Positions 33,379 to 44,200 of a stretch of DNA of 64,000 bases are shown here, piece by piece. The notes under the pieces were generated by a model. That model was not told the origin of the DNA. It worked only from the letters and a program-made list of their open reading frames with translations, and made no database searches. The first letter of the stretch is position 1. The number at the start of each line of letters is the position of its first letter. The position numbers were made by a program, and so were the translations under genes. Origin of the DNA: Anthonomus grandis grandis (Eukaryota > Arthropoda > Insecta > Coleoptera > Curculionidae); contig NC_065552.1 in the NCBI RefSeq assembly GCF_022605725.1, forward strand, positions 33,057,879-33,121,878. Direction: 5' to 3'.

Positions 33379-34813
33379 CAGGGTATCCCAAAAAAGCGTG
33401 GTACATAATTTGAATTATTTTTTTTAACGGAGCTACCTTTGTTTTCCGAAATGGGACTTTCATTTGACTCTCTCTTTAACCCTAAAACTGTTTTGCCCAA
33501 AAAACGTTACCTAGTTATTAACAGTTTTAAGGAGTTGTCATGAAAATCAATGTACTACTTGTGTAGGGTCCTTGGTTTAATTTTCGTTTCATTCAAGTTC
33601 ATTTTATCTTTCAAAATTCCAAAATTTAATTTTCATATCTTCAATTTTGCGCTATTTTTTTAAATGGAAGACCCTGTATCTAGTAACGCGTTTTGATAGA
33701 GCATTCTTTTATCTTCAATTTAATACCAAAAAGTTTGCCCTTATCTCTAAAAATTTTCTTAACATTTGTTCTTAGAGGAATAATGATTCATTTTTTGATA
33801 GGCATTACAATGTTTATTTTTACTTGAGAATGATTAGAGCCTACTGGAGGCGTAGAGCACAAACCAGAACAAAAACAGTTTTAAATAAAGAAATCAAATT
33901 GGCATTCACCAAGTCAGTTGTAGAAAATTCGAAAATTAGTGTAAGACAAATGTATGGACTTCTTTTCACCTTTACGTGCGAAAGACCTTCTAGCTGCACG
34001 AACTGTAGTAGGCGTAATACGTCTAAAAGACTCTTGTATGCGCTCCATCATATCTTCCCTAGCTGGGTGCAATACGGTAAACTTCGGTTTTAACAATTCC
34101 CCACAAGAAGAAATCCAGTCAAAAGAAGAAAATCAAGCGTCAAATCCGGTGACCTAGGAGGCCATCCAGTGCGACCTATTTAGTATAGAGTTTAATAAAT
34201 ATGTATACGAAAGTTTTATGGATTTCAATCCATCTGTTACCAAATTAGTGCGTTCCCTGATATTTGTACTGAAGTGAAAATATTGCACCATCCAACTTCA
34301 ACAACAAGATCTTGGGTCAAGCGTGGAAAGTCCTCTCTTAAGAAACCTAGAAGAACTTCTATTACGCGATTTTCAAAATAGTGTATAACCAATGCCAAAA
34401 TCATGTTTTATTCCACCCCAAACATTGATCAACCATATTGATCCACCACAAAAATCGATGGGAATTTTCTGTGTCATAAAAATGAATGTTATGTCGATTC
34501 ACATTTCCGTGGATCGTACATTTATCAATGAAAAACACAAATTTAAGAAAATTCTCGTTTTCTGCTACTTGACTTTATGCCCATTGACCAAAAGTAATTT
34601 TTTTCTCAAAATAATTTTCGGCAAGTTCTTGATGTAACCTGCTGAAAAAAATCATGATAGGGATGATATTTGTTTTTCTGGAGACATTTTCATCCGGACG
34701 ATTTTGATATTTCTTTTTAAGTTCTTATTTATTTGTCTTAAACTAATTTCCGGTGTTTCTACAACCGACATGGTGATTGCCAATAGGTTTTCTTCATTTA
34801 AAACTGTTGATTT
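33379..34813 (-). pseudogene. Mariner-like transposon relic, rearranged
   Basis: A tip CAGGGTATCCCAAAAAAGCG at 33379, after TA, opens the region. At 33860-33955 the plus strand gives KTVLNKEIKLAFTKSVVENS then KISVRQMY, the transposase N-terminal helix-turn-helix. From 34096 to 33958 and beyond, the minus strand gives the opposite end of such an enzyme (PAREDMMERIQESFRRITPT), and between 34813 and 34150 the minus strand reads, with many stops, from VLNEENLLAITMSVVETPEI through WGGSIWLINVWGGI-like code to SRSPDLT. Two copies in opposite orientation seem to be joined near 33957. LTR copy E cuts the minus copy at 34814. Confidence 0.65.
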
Positions 34814-35010
34814 CTCTTTCGTTAGGTGTGAATTAAAATGAATGAAAATAGTCAACTAATTTATTAGCACACTTCACTACGAAAACACGATTAATGTAAT
34901 AAATCTTGCGCCAATATTCCGAATTTTGCTTCATTGAACTGACTATCGGCGATGCGGCTCCTTATATACTCGGCAGCACACTGTTCCGGAAGATTCCCGC
35001 GAATCTTCAA
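34814..35010 (-). repeat. LTR copy E (solo or truncated)
   Basis: This begins TTTCGTTAGGTGTGAATTAA, has CACTTCACTACGAAAACACG in common with copy B, then the GCGCCAATATTCC, GAACTGAC, CTTATATACTCGG and CTGTTCCGGAAGATTCCCGC blocks. TATA (34968) to initiator A (34940) is 28 bases on the minus strand. It interrupts the N-terminal coding of the mariner-like relic to its left. Confidence 0.6.
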
Positions 35011-36110
35011 GAAATCATCCTTCTCGGTGTTTACAATTATCATTACAAAAATCTACCTCAAAACGTGTGAACACCCATTCCGTAATATAATCACCGCCTC
35101 TCCTCCATAACCGGATCAAACTCCAATTATAATAATTTACCTCAATTAGCCGGAGTGCTACTAAATCCACTCGAAACCGGATTAACGTTCGACTTAGCGT
35201 TTCGACCGCGTGCCAACGAAATAAATTATTCAAAAAAACAACAACGAGAGCATTTCGAATCAAAAATTAAATCGGATCAATCCATTTCGCATCTGCAAAC
35301 AGGCATTAGACGCACGCTAAATTACTCCCTTGAGATTTTGGGGCTGCCATGATGCCGTTGTTGCGGGATAGACGGATAACGGGAAGGGAAAGGGTTGATC
35401 CCAGTCATGAAGATGGGGAATATAAATGTATTGGTTTTGCCTTGGGCTGATGAAAAAAGGGGCCTGTCCAGTTTGGCTTATAAAGGATAAAGTCACGTCC
35501 AGTTTTAGTAAACTAAGGATAAATTAATGATGTTGTTATTTATTCAGAAACGCGTTTAGTATTGGCTTATAATAGGCATTGGATTTCTATATAATAATTA
35601 TAGCCAACATTTTTGAGCCTTTTTTTGAAGTAAAACGAATTGTGACGCTTAGTTTTTCAAACAAACACCTCGCATAAAAAAAAAGAAACACGAACCAACC
35701 GACCCATTTAAATTAAGAGTAATAAAAAACATCACAGAACTCTGTTCTTTGACAATTAAGAGACTCGGGCTCCGCATTAAGCTCAAAACATATTTACATA
35801 ATCGCGAGGACGAAGTAACGACAATGCATATACTCGGCGTGACGTAGATATTTACTGTGTTGCCGGATTTTGTGTTTTAAGTTAATTTTTATGTTTTATA
35901 GAGGTTAGGGTTCGATTTAAATACATGGAAAAAAGAAAGTGTATTTATATTTAGAAAAAAAAACAGAGATACATGCTGATCTTTCCCACTTTCGTCGTTT
36001 TCGTCGTCTCTTATTTGAAAATGAATTATAATAAATATACAAATGCAATTTTTTCGGGGAGCTTCGTAAGTTGTTTAAATTTTACTGTGGATAAATACTA
36101 TGGTCATGGG
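35011..36110. other. Unique stretch, GC-richer at 35030-35400
   Basis: No gene or repeat is recognised. 35030-35400 has high CpG density for the window (ACCGCC, CCGGA, CGACCGCGTG, GACGCACGC) and short open frames on both strands without recognisable motifs. 35400-36110 is ordinary AT-rich DNA. Confidence 0.3.
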
Positions 36111-36149
36111 TATGAATACAAGGATGTTTCAATAAGCAAGATTTCAGTG

Positions 36150-36530
36150 TTCGATAAACCATGATTTTCTGTAGCAAACCATTAAAATATTTATTGATTT
36201 GGGAATTAAATCTAGGAAACAAGATATCTTGTAAATGTCCAACAAGGCTTTGCTGGCATATGGGTACCCTTTTGACGAAATTTTCAATAACGTATATGTG
36301 TGGTGGTATTTCGTTGATACAGCGTCTAATTTCGGCTACAATTATATATTCAATATATTCAATACTTGAATGGTTGTAGGCTTATTGACATAAACCTATG
36401 GCTTCAGATAACCTCATAGGCAGAAGTCCAGAAGCGTGGAGTCCTATTCTGGATTGTTCTAAACCACGTGTCGCTAAGATCAATAGTTATTAAATAGCTT
36501 CCAAATGAGACCAATTATTCTATTAGAATG
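36150..36530 (-). pseudogene. Mariner-like transposase C-terminal relic
   Basis: On the minus strand the sequence reads PMRLSEAIGLC (degenerate LWGYxKSxVY region), then IRRCINEIPPHIYVIENFVK, RVPICQQSLVGHLQDILF: the closing helices of the same mariner-like family as 25350-26235. The flanking tips ACAAGGATGTTTCAATAAGC near 36120 and AAGGGTGTTTCAGTAGAGCG near 25346 correspond to each other. Heavily degraded. Confidence 0.65.
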
Positions 36531-38833
36531 AAATCATTGCAATCAGTTTGCAACCCTATTTTGCCATCTAAGATTGACCCCTATATGGCACAACAGATTT
36601 AATAATAAGCAACAGAAATACACATACGATAAATCACACGAATTATCAACTTATTTAGTAAAATTCCATGATTAACTGTGCCAAATGCTTTCTTCCAGGA
36701 TTTAAGTCGAACATTACCACTGCTGTCTCTTAAATCAATTGCAGCAGATCATTTTTTTTTTAATATTTGGATATCAATTGTTTGCAAAATTTCCCCAGTA
36801 CCTTTTTGGGATCATAGCGATCTATAATTGAGGTAACCTCCTGGTCCTCCAAGTTCAAAAAGAACATATAGTCCCCAAACTGGTCCTTTTCAAGCAGTTA
36901 TACGAAAGAAGGTCCAGACTAAGTTAACGTATAATTCAGACCCAATGTCTGACACGTATTCACATGACCAGAACCAATGAGCATGGATTGGAGCGTTTTT
37001 CTGGTGATTCTGTTTGTTGGTTATTATGGTTAAAATCCAAAGTCATTGTAAATATGACTATAATATAAATCTTTTCATATACAGGCTCTAATAACCATTT
37101 AAGACAAAGATCAACTAGAATTGTCGTTACACTAGGTAGATATGATTGCTTGAAAAATTTTCCCAATTTAGATTTGTTTGTTGCAAGTTGGTAATTAACT
37201 ATTTTATTACATGCTATGAATATTGTTCAAATAGTCCCAGACTATATCTCTAGAAACAGTTGTTGAGACTTGTGATTACAACAATATAATTCATGATACT
37301 TTGTAACTCGTGCACCTGATGATACTTTGTAACTCATTTTTAAGCCTCTACTATTTATAAATATGATTTGAATAGGTTTTTGTTATAATTTTGTTCAAAA
37401 AGTAAGTACAAAAGCTTCAGACAAACTTTTTGTTGGGCGCCAATTTGTTTTCAATAGTAAATGAGGCGTTTTTGTCCGGTGTTGGGCGCCAAACAATCTT
37501 AATTAGGGTTTTTAGCTTGTATCTTACAAGACTAGCGTATTATCATAATATGGAATATTTCAGACATTTACACACTGAATTTTTCAGAGAAATAAAAGAC
37601 GAAACTTTAAGTCAAATCTCGTTCGGAGGGAGTCTAAGGTACGATGTTAACAAGAAGGGAAGGAATTGATTTATGATATGAAATTTTATTGTCAAATTAA
37701 AAAAAAAATTATGAAGTGTGTAAAATTTGTTTGCACAATTCTTTTTGGGAGACTTGTCAAAACAGAGACTTCTAAAATGACAAATATTTATTAAATCTGA
37801 TAACTAGGATTCCATATAAAATCAAAAACCACGCACTACTTCAACTTCAGTCCCGTCACTAAATGTCTTATATTATTAAAAAGATTCTTATTATTAAAAA
37901 ATGAGACCAAGAGCTTAGCTAAATTTTTGTAAGAAGCATTTGATAAAAGGCTTCCTCTAACTATTCACAATATGATGTTTTTTTGATACTTGGTATCAAT
38001 CTATGGACGTTAAATTAACATTACAATATACTGATAAGGTGTAGTTGAACATACCGTGATTGAGTTAAAAAATGTTAGGTCCTTCAATGAATTTGGATCA
38101 TACTACAAACCCAACTGTAAAATTTGGATGAAACTAATTTTTCAGACTTCGGACCTCTTTTTTAACAGTGAATAGGCTTCAGTCTAATACACTTTGACTT
38201 GTACACTTTGGTTTATAATGCTCCGGGTTCAATTTATATCTTAATAGTACCTTTTACGGTGCTTTATAGTGCTTTACAAATTAGATGGTATTCCCTTTTG
38301 CAGAATTCGTATCTTATGGCTTTGTTCAACCCACCCATTCTACATAAGGTACAACCTTACGAACGATCCCTTCTTTTCTTCTTCTCTATTGTGGTTTTTA
38401 TTTTATTCTTACTGAGGAACATGTTTTTTTAAGAATGTGGAACAGTAATTTTTGTACATATTTTTTTTATCTTTGTTTAGTAAATATTTTGCAACTGTTA
38501 GTAACGTTTCCATTGCAAAATATGGCAGACTACCGAAACTTGGGTTACAGGGACTCGAAACTAATTTACGATTTAAGAATTTATGATATTTTAGAATCTC
38601 ACTAGTACCCGTTTGTATATAATATATTATTCAAAATTAAAAACCGTTGCAACATTTTCAATGAAATGAAAAACATAGTTTTCTGCAATTGTTTTTGCGT
38701 CCTTTCATTTAACCGCGAAATTTATTCCATTCGTAGATTTCGAATGGCTTTCCTCATACAAAATTGCACTCTGCTTTAAAAATTCTAATTGAAAACAAAT
38801 AAAGCACCAAAGGTAATAAGGCGTGAAAAATTC
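36531..38833. other. AT-rich non-genic stretch
   Basis: No gene is recognised. The only notable items are two GTTGGGCGCCAA motifs (37432-37443 and 37481-37492), reported separately. Open frames such as 37430-37669 and 38199-38432 have no recognisable family motifs. Confidence 0.3.
37432..37492 (-). other. Two primer-binding-site-like motifs
   Basis: On the minus strand TTGGCGCCCAAC occurs at 37443-37432 and again at 37492-37481. This equals the complement of the 3' acceptor end of tRNA-Lys(CUU), the kind of sequence LTR retrotransposons use to prime minus-strand DNA synthesis. A second pair lies at 40383-40394 and 40483-40494 with related flanks. No LTR or gag is recognised beside them. Confidence 0.4.
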
Positions 38834-39812
38834 GATACGGGGGGGTATACCCTAAAAATGAAAAATCCCAAACTTTGGAGGTCCAAATCTCGACTTCTAT
38901 GGGCACTATCGGGAAAATTCCAGTCGTTCTGAATCCAATGAGACCATCCGCAAAGTCGTAGCTTTTACGATAGCCGAGATCTCGCATTTTTGTGCCCCAT
39001 TTTTGGGCTCAAAAATTGACTTTTTTCCGAATTTTCAAAGTGCTATAATTCCACTTGTTCTGGTCGAATTCCGTTATAACCCGGTGTTTTCGTAATGTAG
39101 GTGATGGGAATAAGCCGCTAATAGGGGTTTCTATAGCTATTTTCGGGTTTCAAGAAAATCGATTTTTCGCATTTTCAAAGTGCTATAAATCCCTTAGTTT
39201 TTCTCGAAACTCATTATAACCCGGTGTTTTCGTGTTGTAGGTGATGGGAACAAGCCGCTGGTATAGTTAGCTCAAATTCGAAAAAAATCAATTTTCGGTG
39301 AAAAATTGGATACGGGGGGGTATACCCTAAAAATGAAAAATCCTAAACTTTGGAGGCCCATATCTCAGCTTCTATGGGCACTATCGGGAAGATTCCAACG
39401 GCTTTGTCTTAGTTTCGTCGTTCTGAATCCAACGAGACCATCCGCAAGGTCGTAGCTTTTACGATAGCCGAGATCTCGCATTTTTGTGCCCCATTTTTGG
39501 GCTCAAAAACGGGGAAAAAATTGACTTTTTTCCGAATTTTCAAAGTGCTATAATTCCACTTGTTCTGGTCGAATTCCGTTATAACCCGGTGTTTTCGTAA
39601 TGTAGGTGATGGGAATAAGCCGCTAATAGGGGTTTCTATAGCTATTTTCGGGTTTCAAGAAAATCGATTTTTCGCATTTTCAAAATGCTATAACTCCCTT
39701 AGTTTTTCTCGAAACTCATTATAACCCGGTGTTTTCGTGTTGTAGGTGATGGGAACAAGCCGCTGGTATAGTTAGCTCAAAGTCGAAAAAAATCAATTTT
39801 CGGTGAAAAAAA
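38834..39812 (+). repeat. Two long-form satellite units (475 and ~504 bp)
   Basis: Two tandem units begin at 38834 and 39309 with GATACGGGGGGGTATACCCT. Each shares most of the 341-bp unit of the array at 41294 (CTTCTATGGGCACTATCGGG, ACCATCCGCAAGGTCGTAGC, TTTTACGATAGCCGAGATCT) but has an extra internal duplication: a ~150-bp block with TATAACCCGGTGTTTTCGT, GTAGGTGATGGGAA and AAGCCGCT occurs twice per unit. The first unit has small deletions. These look like an older or longer form of the satellite. Confidence 0.9.
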
Positions 39813-41293
39813 TCACATATTATTTTGTTTACTGAGATAATCCTTAATAATACTTTGCCAGAAAGAACGCTCCCTTACCCTGAACCTCGTGATCCCCTCG
39901 GTTCTGTCCTTATCAACAACAGAACACATTCTACTTAATCCAATCCTATTATCGTCCGAATCTTTCACAAAATTCCTTATTTTTTTCCCTCGTTTTATAT
40001 CCGAAGGCCGGTTTGTCTCTCTACGTACCCGCTGACGGATATACACAGATCGATATCGGTGCGTATCACGGTAGTATAAATTACAATAAAGAAAGGTCAG
40101 TTAATCTGGCAACAATGCCGAGACGAGACCGAGAAACGACGTGAAAAGAGAACGAGGAGGATAGAAAATGGATAGGGTCGGGGTCGGTCTTGTTGGCGAA
40201 TAGAAAACGTGAGAACGACGCCGGGTTTGTACGACTACACGGATTTACGTTTACGGAATATAAGGTTTGTCAATTAAAATATTTGTGTTTTTTAAACGGG
40301 AAATGCTGCATATACCATGCGCACTTTGTAGTATAGGGATTTAGACTTAAATAGGGGGTTTCTATAGTCATGGCTCTTGTACGTTGGGCGCCAAAATATG
40401 TATACCTCGCATACACAAAAAATACCGTTATTTCCTTATTTTTATTAAAATTTGTTGCAATCTTTGGTGATTTTTGTCCTACGTTGGGTGCCAAATCTTT
40501 ATATAGGCTTTTTAACCAGGAATTATTAACAAATTTGTTACCTAAACTGTTGTAAAATTAGTAGGTTACTACGTATGGCTAGTTATTTTTTTTTACAGAA
40601 TAATAAACAAATAGTATTGTAATAATGAACTAACAGTGGATTATATTGTAAAACGAGCAGCTTCTAACGAGTATAAACCCTACCTGAGGGTAGCAATTCA
40701 CACTGTCAGAGAGACACATCAAGAAGGTGTGATGCCTTTTTGATATCTCTGGGGTATCAAGAAGATAAAAACGATGAAACGTTGAGATTATATATTTTCT
40801 TTTTCTTCTATATTTGCTTTTTACTATGGAGTAGCAAATTTTCTTTCAAAAGCATTGCGTTTCAGAAAAAAATTTTTGCTAGTGCTAGGCACCTATTTTT
40901 CGAAACGTAATTTATTTTTTCTAATGTAAAGAACTATATAGTTGACTGACAGATACATTTTCTCTAAAAACTGGTGAAACTTAGCCAGCTTGTGGGTATA
41001 TTAAAAATAGAAGATTGTAAGACAATATTTTAAAATTAGGTTCAGCAAAAAACGACAAACAACCTTATTAAACCGAATTTAAGTTGAATTTTCTCAAAAT
41101 TTTAATTCATTCTGCTTCCTACATAATACTGTAAGTTAGGAAGTTCAATCGTGTTAAAAAGAAGTTTTTTCCCACTTTCCCAAAAATAAATTGTAGATTT
41201 TCCAAAAATGTTGGCATCATTATAATCTGCGTGTGTATAAAAGTTTACGCTGGCATCTAGAATATTATTTAATTTCTCTTTTATAAATAAAAT
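39813..41293. other. Unique spacer between satellite blocks
   Basis: About 1.5 kb of non-satellite DNA. 39840-40260 is GC-richer and unique. 40383-40394 and 40483-40494 carry GTTGGGCGCCAA/GTTGGGTGCCAA. No gene is supported; the 77-codon minus frame at 39813-40046 is basic but matches nothing I know. Confidence 0.35.
40383..40494 (-). other. Two further primer-binding-site-like motifs
   Basis: GTTGGGCGCCAA (40383-40394) and GTTGGGTGCCAA (40483-40494). The second has flanks TTTTTGTCCTAC on the left and a TATATAGGCTTTTTA stretch on the right, similar to the flanks of 37481-37492 (TTTTTGTCCGGT and AATTAGGGTTTTTA). The pair therefore belongs to a dispersed repeat and is not chance. Confidence 0.4.
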
Positions 41294-44200
41294 CCAAACG
41301 GGGGGGTATACCCGAAAAATGAAAAAACCAAAACTTTGAAGGCCGATATCTCGGCTTCTATGGGAGCTATCGTGAAAATTTCAACGGTTTTGTCTTAGAT
41401 TCGTCCTTTTGAATCCAACGAGACCATCCGCAAGGTCGTAGCTTTTACGATAGCCGAGGTACGGCATTTTTGATGCCCATTTTTGGCCTCAAAAACGAGG
41501 TCGAAATAATACTCGATTTCTTAGTTCTGCTCGGATTCCCTTATAACCCGGTATTTTCGTGATCTACTTGATGAGAACAATCCGCTGGTACGGTTAGTTC
41601 GAATTCGAAAAAAAAATTTTTTTTCTGAAAAAAATCCAAACGGGGAGGTATTCCCGAAAAATGAAAAAACCAAAACTTTGAAGGCCGATATCTCGGCTTC
41701 TATGGGCGCTATCGTGAAAATTTCAACGGTTTTGTCTTAGATTCGTCCTTTTGAATCCAACGAGACTATCCGCAAGGTCGTAGCTTTTACCATAGCCGAG
41801 ATATAGCATTTTTGATGCCCATTTTTGGCCTCAAAAACGAGGTCGAAAAAATACTCGATTTCTTAGTTCTGCTCGGATTCCCTTATAACCCGGTATTTTC
41901 GTGATCTACTTGATTAGGACAATCCGCTGGTATAGTTAGTTCGAATTCGAAAAAAAAAAAATTTTTCTGAAAAAATTCCAAACGGGGGGGTATACCCGAA
42001 AAATGAAAAAACTTAAACTTTGAAGGCCGATATTTCGGCTTCTATGGGAGGTATCGGGAAAATTTCAACGGTTTTGTCTTAGATTCGTCCTTTTGAATCC
42101 AACGAGACTATCCGCAAGGTCGTAGCTTTTACGGTAGCCGAGATACGGCATTTTTGATGCCCATTTTTGGCCTCAAAAACGAGGTCGAAAAAATACTCGA
42201 TTTCTTAGTTCTGCTCGGATTCCCTTATAACCCGGTATTTTCGTGATCTACTGGATGAGAACAATGCGCTGGTATAGTTAGTTCGAATTCGAAAAAAAAA
42301 AAAATTTTTTGAAAAAAATCCAAACGGGGGGTATACCCGAAAAATGAAAAAACCAAAACTTTGAAGGCCGATATCTCGGCTTCTATGGGAGGTATCGTGA
42401 AAATTTCAACGGTTTTGTCTTAGATTCGGCCTTTTGAATCCAACGAGACCATCCGCAAGGTCGTAGCTTTTACGGTAGCCGAGATATAGCATTTTTGATG
42501 CCCATTTTTGGCCTCAAAAACGAGGTCGAAAAAATACTCGATTTCTTAGTTCTGCTCGGATTCCCTTATAACCCGGTATTTTCGTGATCTACTGGATGAG
42601 AACAATGCGCTGGTATAGTTAGGTCGAATTCGAAAAAAAAAAATTTTTTCTGAAAAAAATCCAAACGGGGGGGTATACCCGAAAAATGAAAAAACCCAAA
42701 CTTTGAAGGCCGATATCTCGGCTTCTATGGGAGCTATCGTGTAAATTTCAACGGTTTTGTCTTAGATTCGTCCTTTTGAATCCAACGAGACCATCCGCAA
42801 GGTCGTAGCTTTTACGATAGCCGAGATACGGCATTTTTGATGCCCATTTTTGCCCTCAAAAACGAGCTCGAAAAAATACTCGATTTCTTAGTTTTGCTCG
42901 GATTCCCTTATAACCCGGTATTTTCGTGATCTACTTGATGAGAACAATACGCTGGTATAGTTAGTTCGAATTTGAAAAAAAAAAAATTTCAGAAAAAATC
43001 CAAACGGGGGGGTATACCCGAAAAATGAAAAAACCCAAACTTTGAAGGCCGATATCTCGGCTTCTATGGGCGCTATCGTAAAAATTTCAACGGTTTTGTC
43101 TTAGATTCGTCCTTTTGAATCCAACGAGACCATCCGCAAGGTCGTAGCTTTTACGATAGCCGAAATATAGCATTTTTGATGCCCATTTTTGGCCTCAAAA
43201 ACGAGGTCGAAAAAATACTCGATTTCTTAGTTTTGCTTGGATTCCCTTATAACCCGGTATTTTCGTGAACTACTGGATGAGAACAATGCGCTGGTATAGT
43301 TAGTTCGAATTCGAAAAAAAAAATTTTTTTCTGAAAAAAATCCAAACGGGGGGGTATACCCGAAAAATTAAAAAAACAAAACTTTAAAGGCCGATATTTC
43401 GGCTTCTATGGGAAGTATCGGGAAAATTTCAACGGTTTTGTCTTAGATTCGTCCTTTTCAATCCAACGAGACTATCCGCAAGGTCGTAGCTTTTACCATA
43501 ACCGAGATATAGCATTTTTGATGCCCATTTTTGGCCTCAAAAACGAGGTCGAAAAAATACTCGATTTCTTAGTTTTGCTCGGATTCCCTTATAACCCGGT
43601 ATTTTCGTGATCTACTTGATGAGAACAATGCGCTGGTATAGTTAGTTCGAATCCGAAAAAAAAAAAATTTTTCTGAAAAAAATCCAAACGGGGGGGTATA
43701 CCCGAAAAATGAAAAAACCAAAACTTTGAAGGCCGATATCTCGGCTTCTATGGGAGCTATCGGGAAAATTTTAACGGTTTTGTCTTAGATTCGGCCTTTT
43801 GAATCCAACAAGACTATCCGCAAGGTCGTAGCTTTTACCATAGCCGAGATACGGCATTTTTGATGCCCATTTTTGGCCTCAAAAACGAGGTCGAAAAAAT
43901 ACTCGATTTCTTAGTTTTGCTCGGATTCCCTTATAACCCGGTATTTTCGTGATCTACTTGATGAGAACAATGCGCTGGTATAGTTAGTTCGAATCCGAAA
44001 AAAAAAAAATTTTCTGAAAAAAATCCAAACGGGGGGGTATACCCGAAAAATGAAAAAACCCATACTTTGAAGGCCGATATCTCGGCTTCTATGGGAGCTA
44101 TCGGGAAAATTTTAACGGTTTTGTCTTAGATTCGGCCTTTTGAATCCAACAAGACTATCCGCAAGGTCGTAGCTTTTACCATAGCCGAGATACGGCATTT

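Noticed and set aside
33045..35010. LTR copies D and E as one complete retrotransposon
   Set aside because: The DNA between them is a mariner-like relic, not gag-pol, and no primer site or polypurine tract fits.
39813..40046. Minus-strand 77-codon basic frame
   Set aside because: Open only by lack of stops in a GC-richer block; no known motif or splice context.
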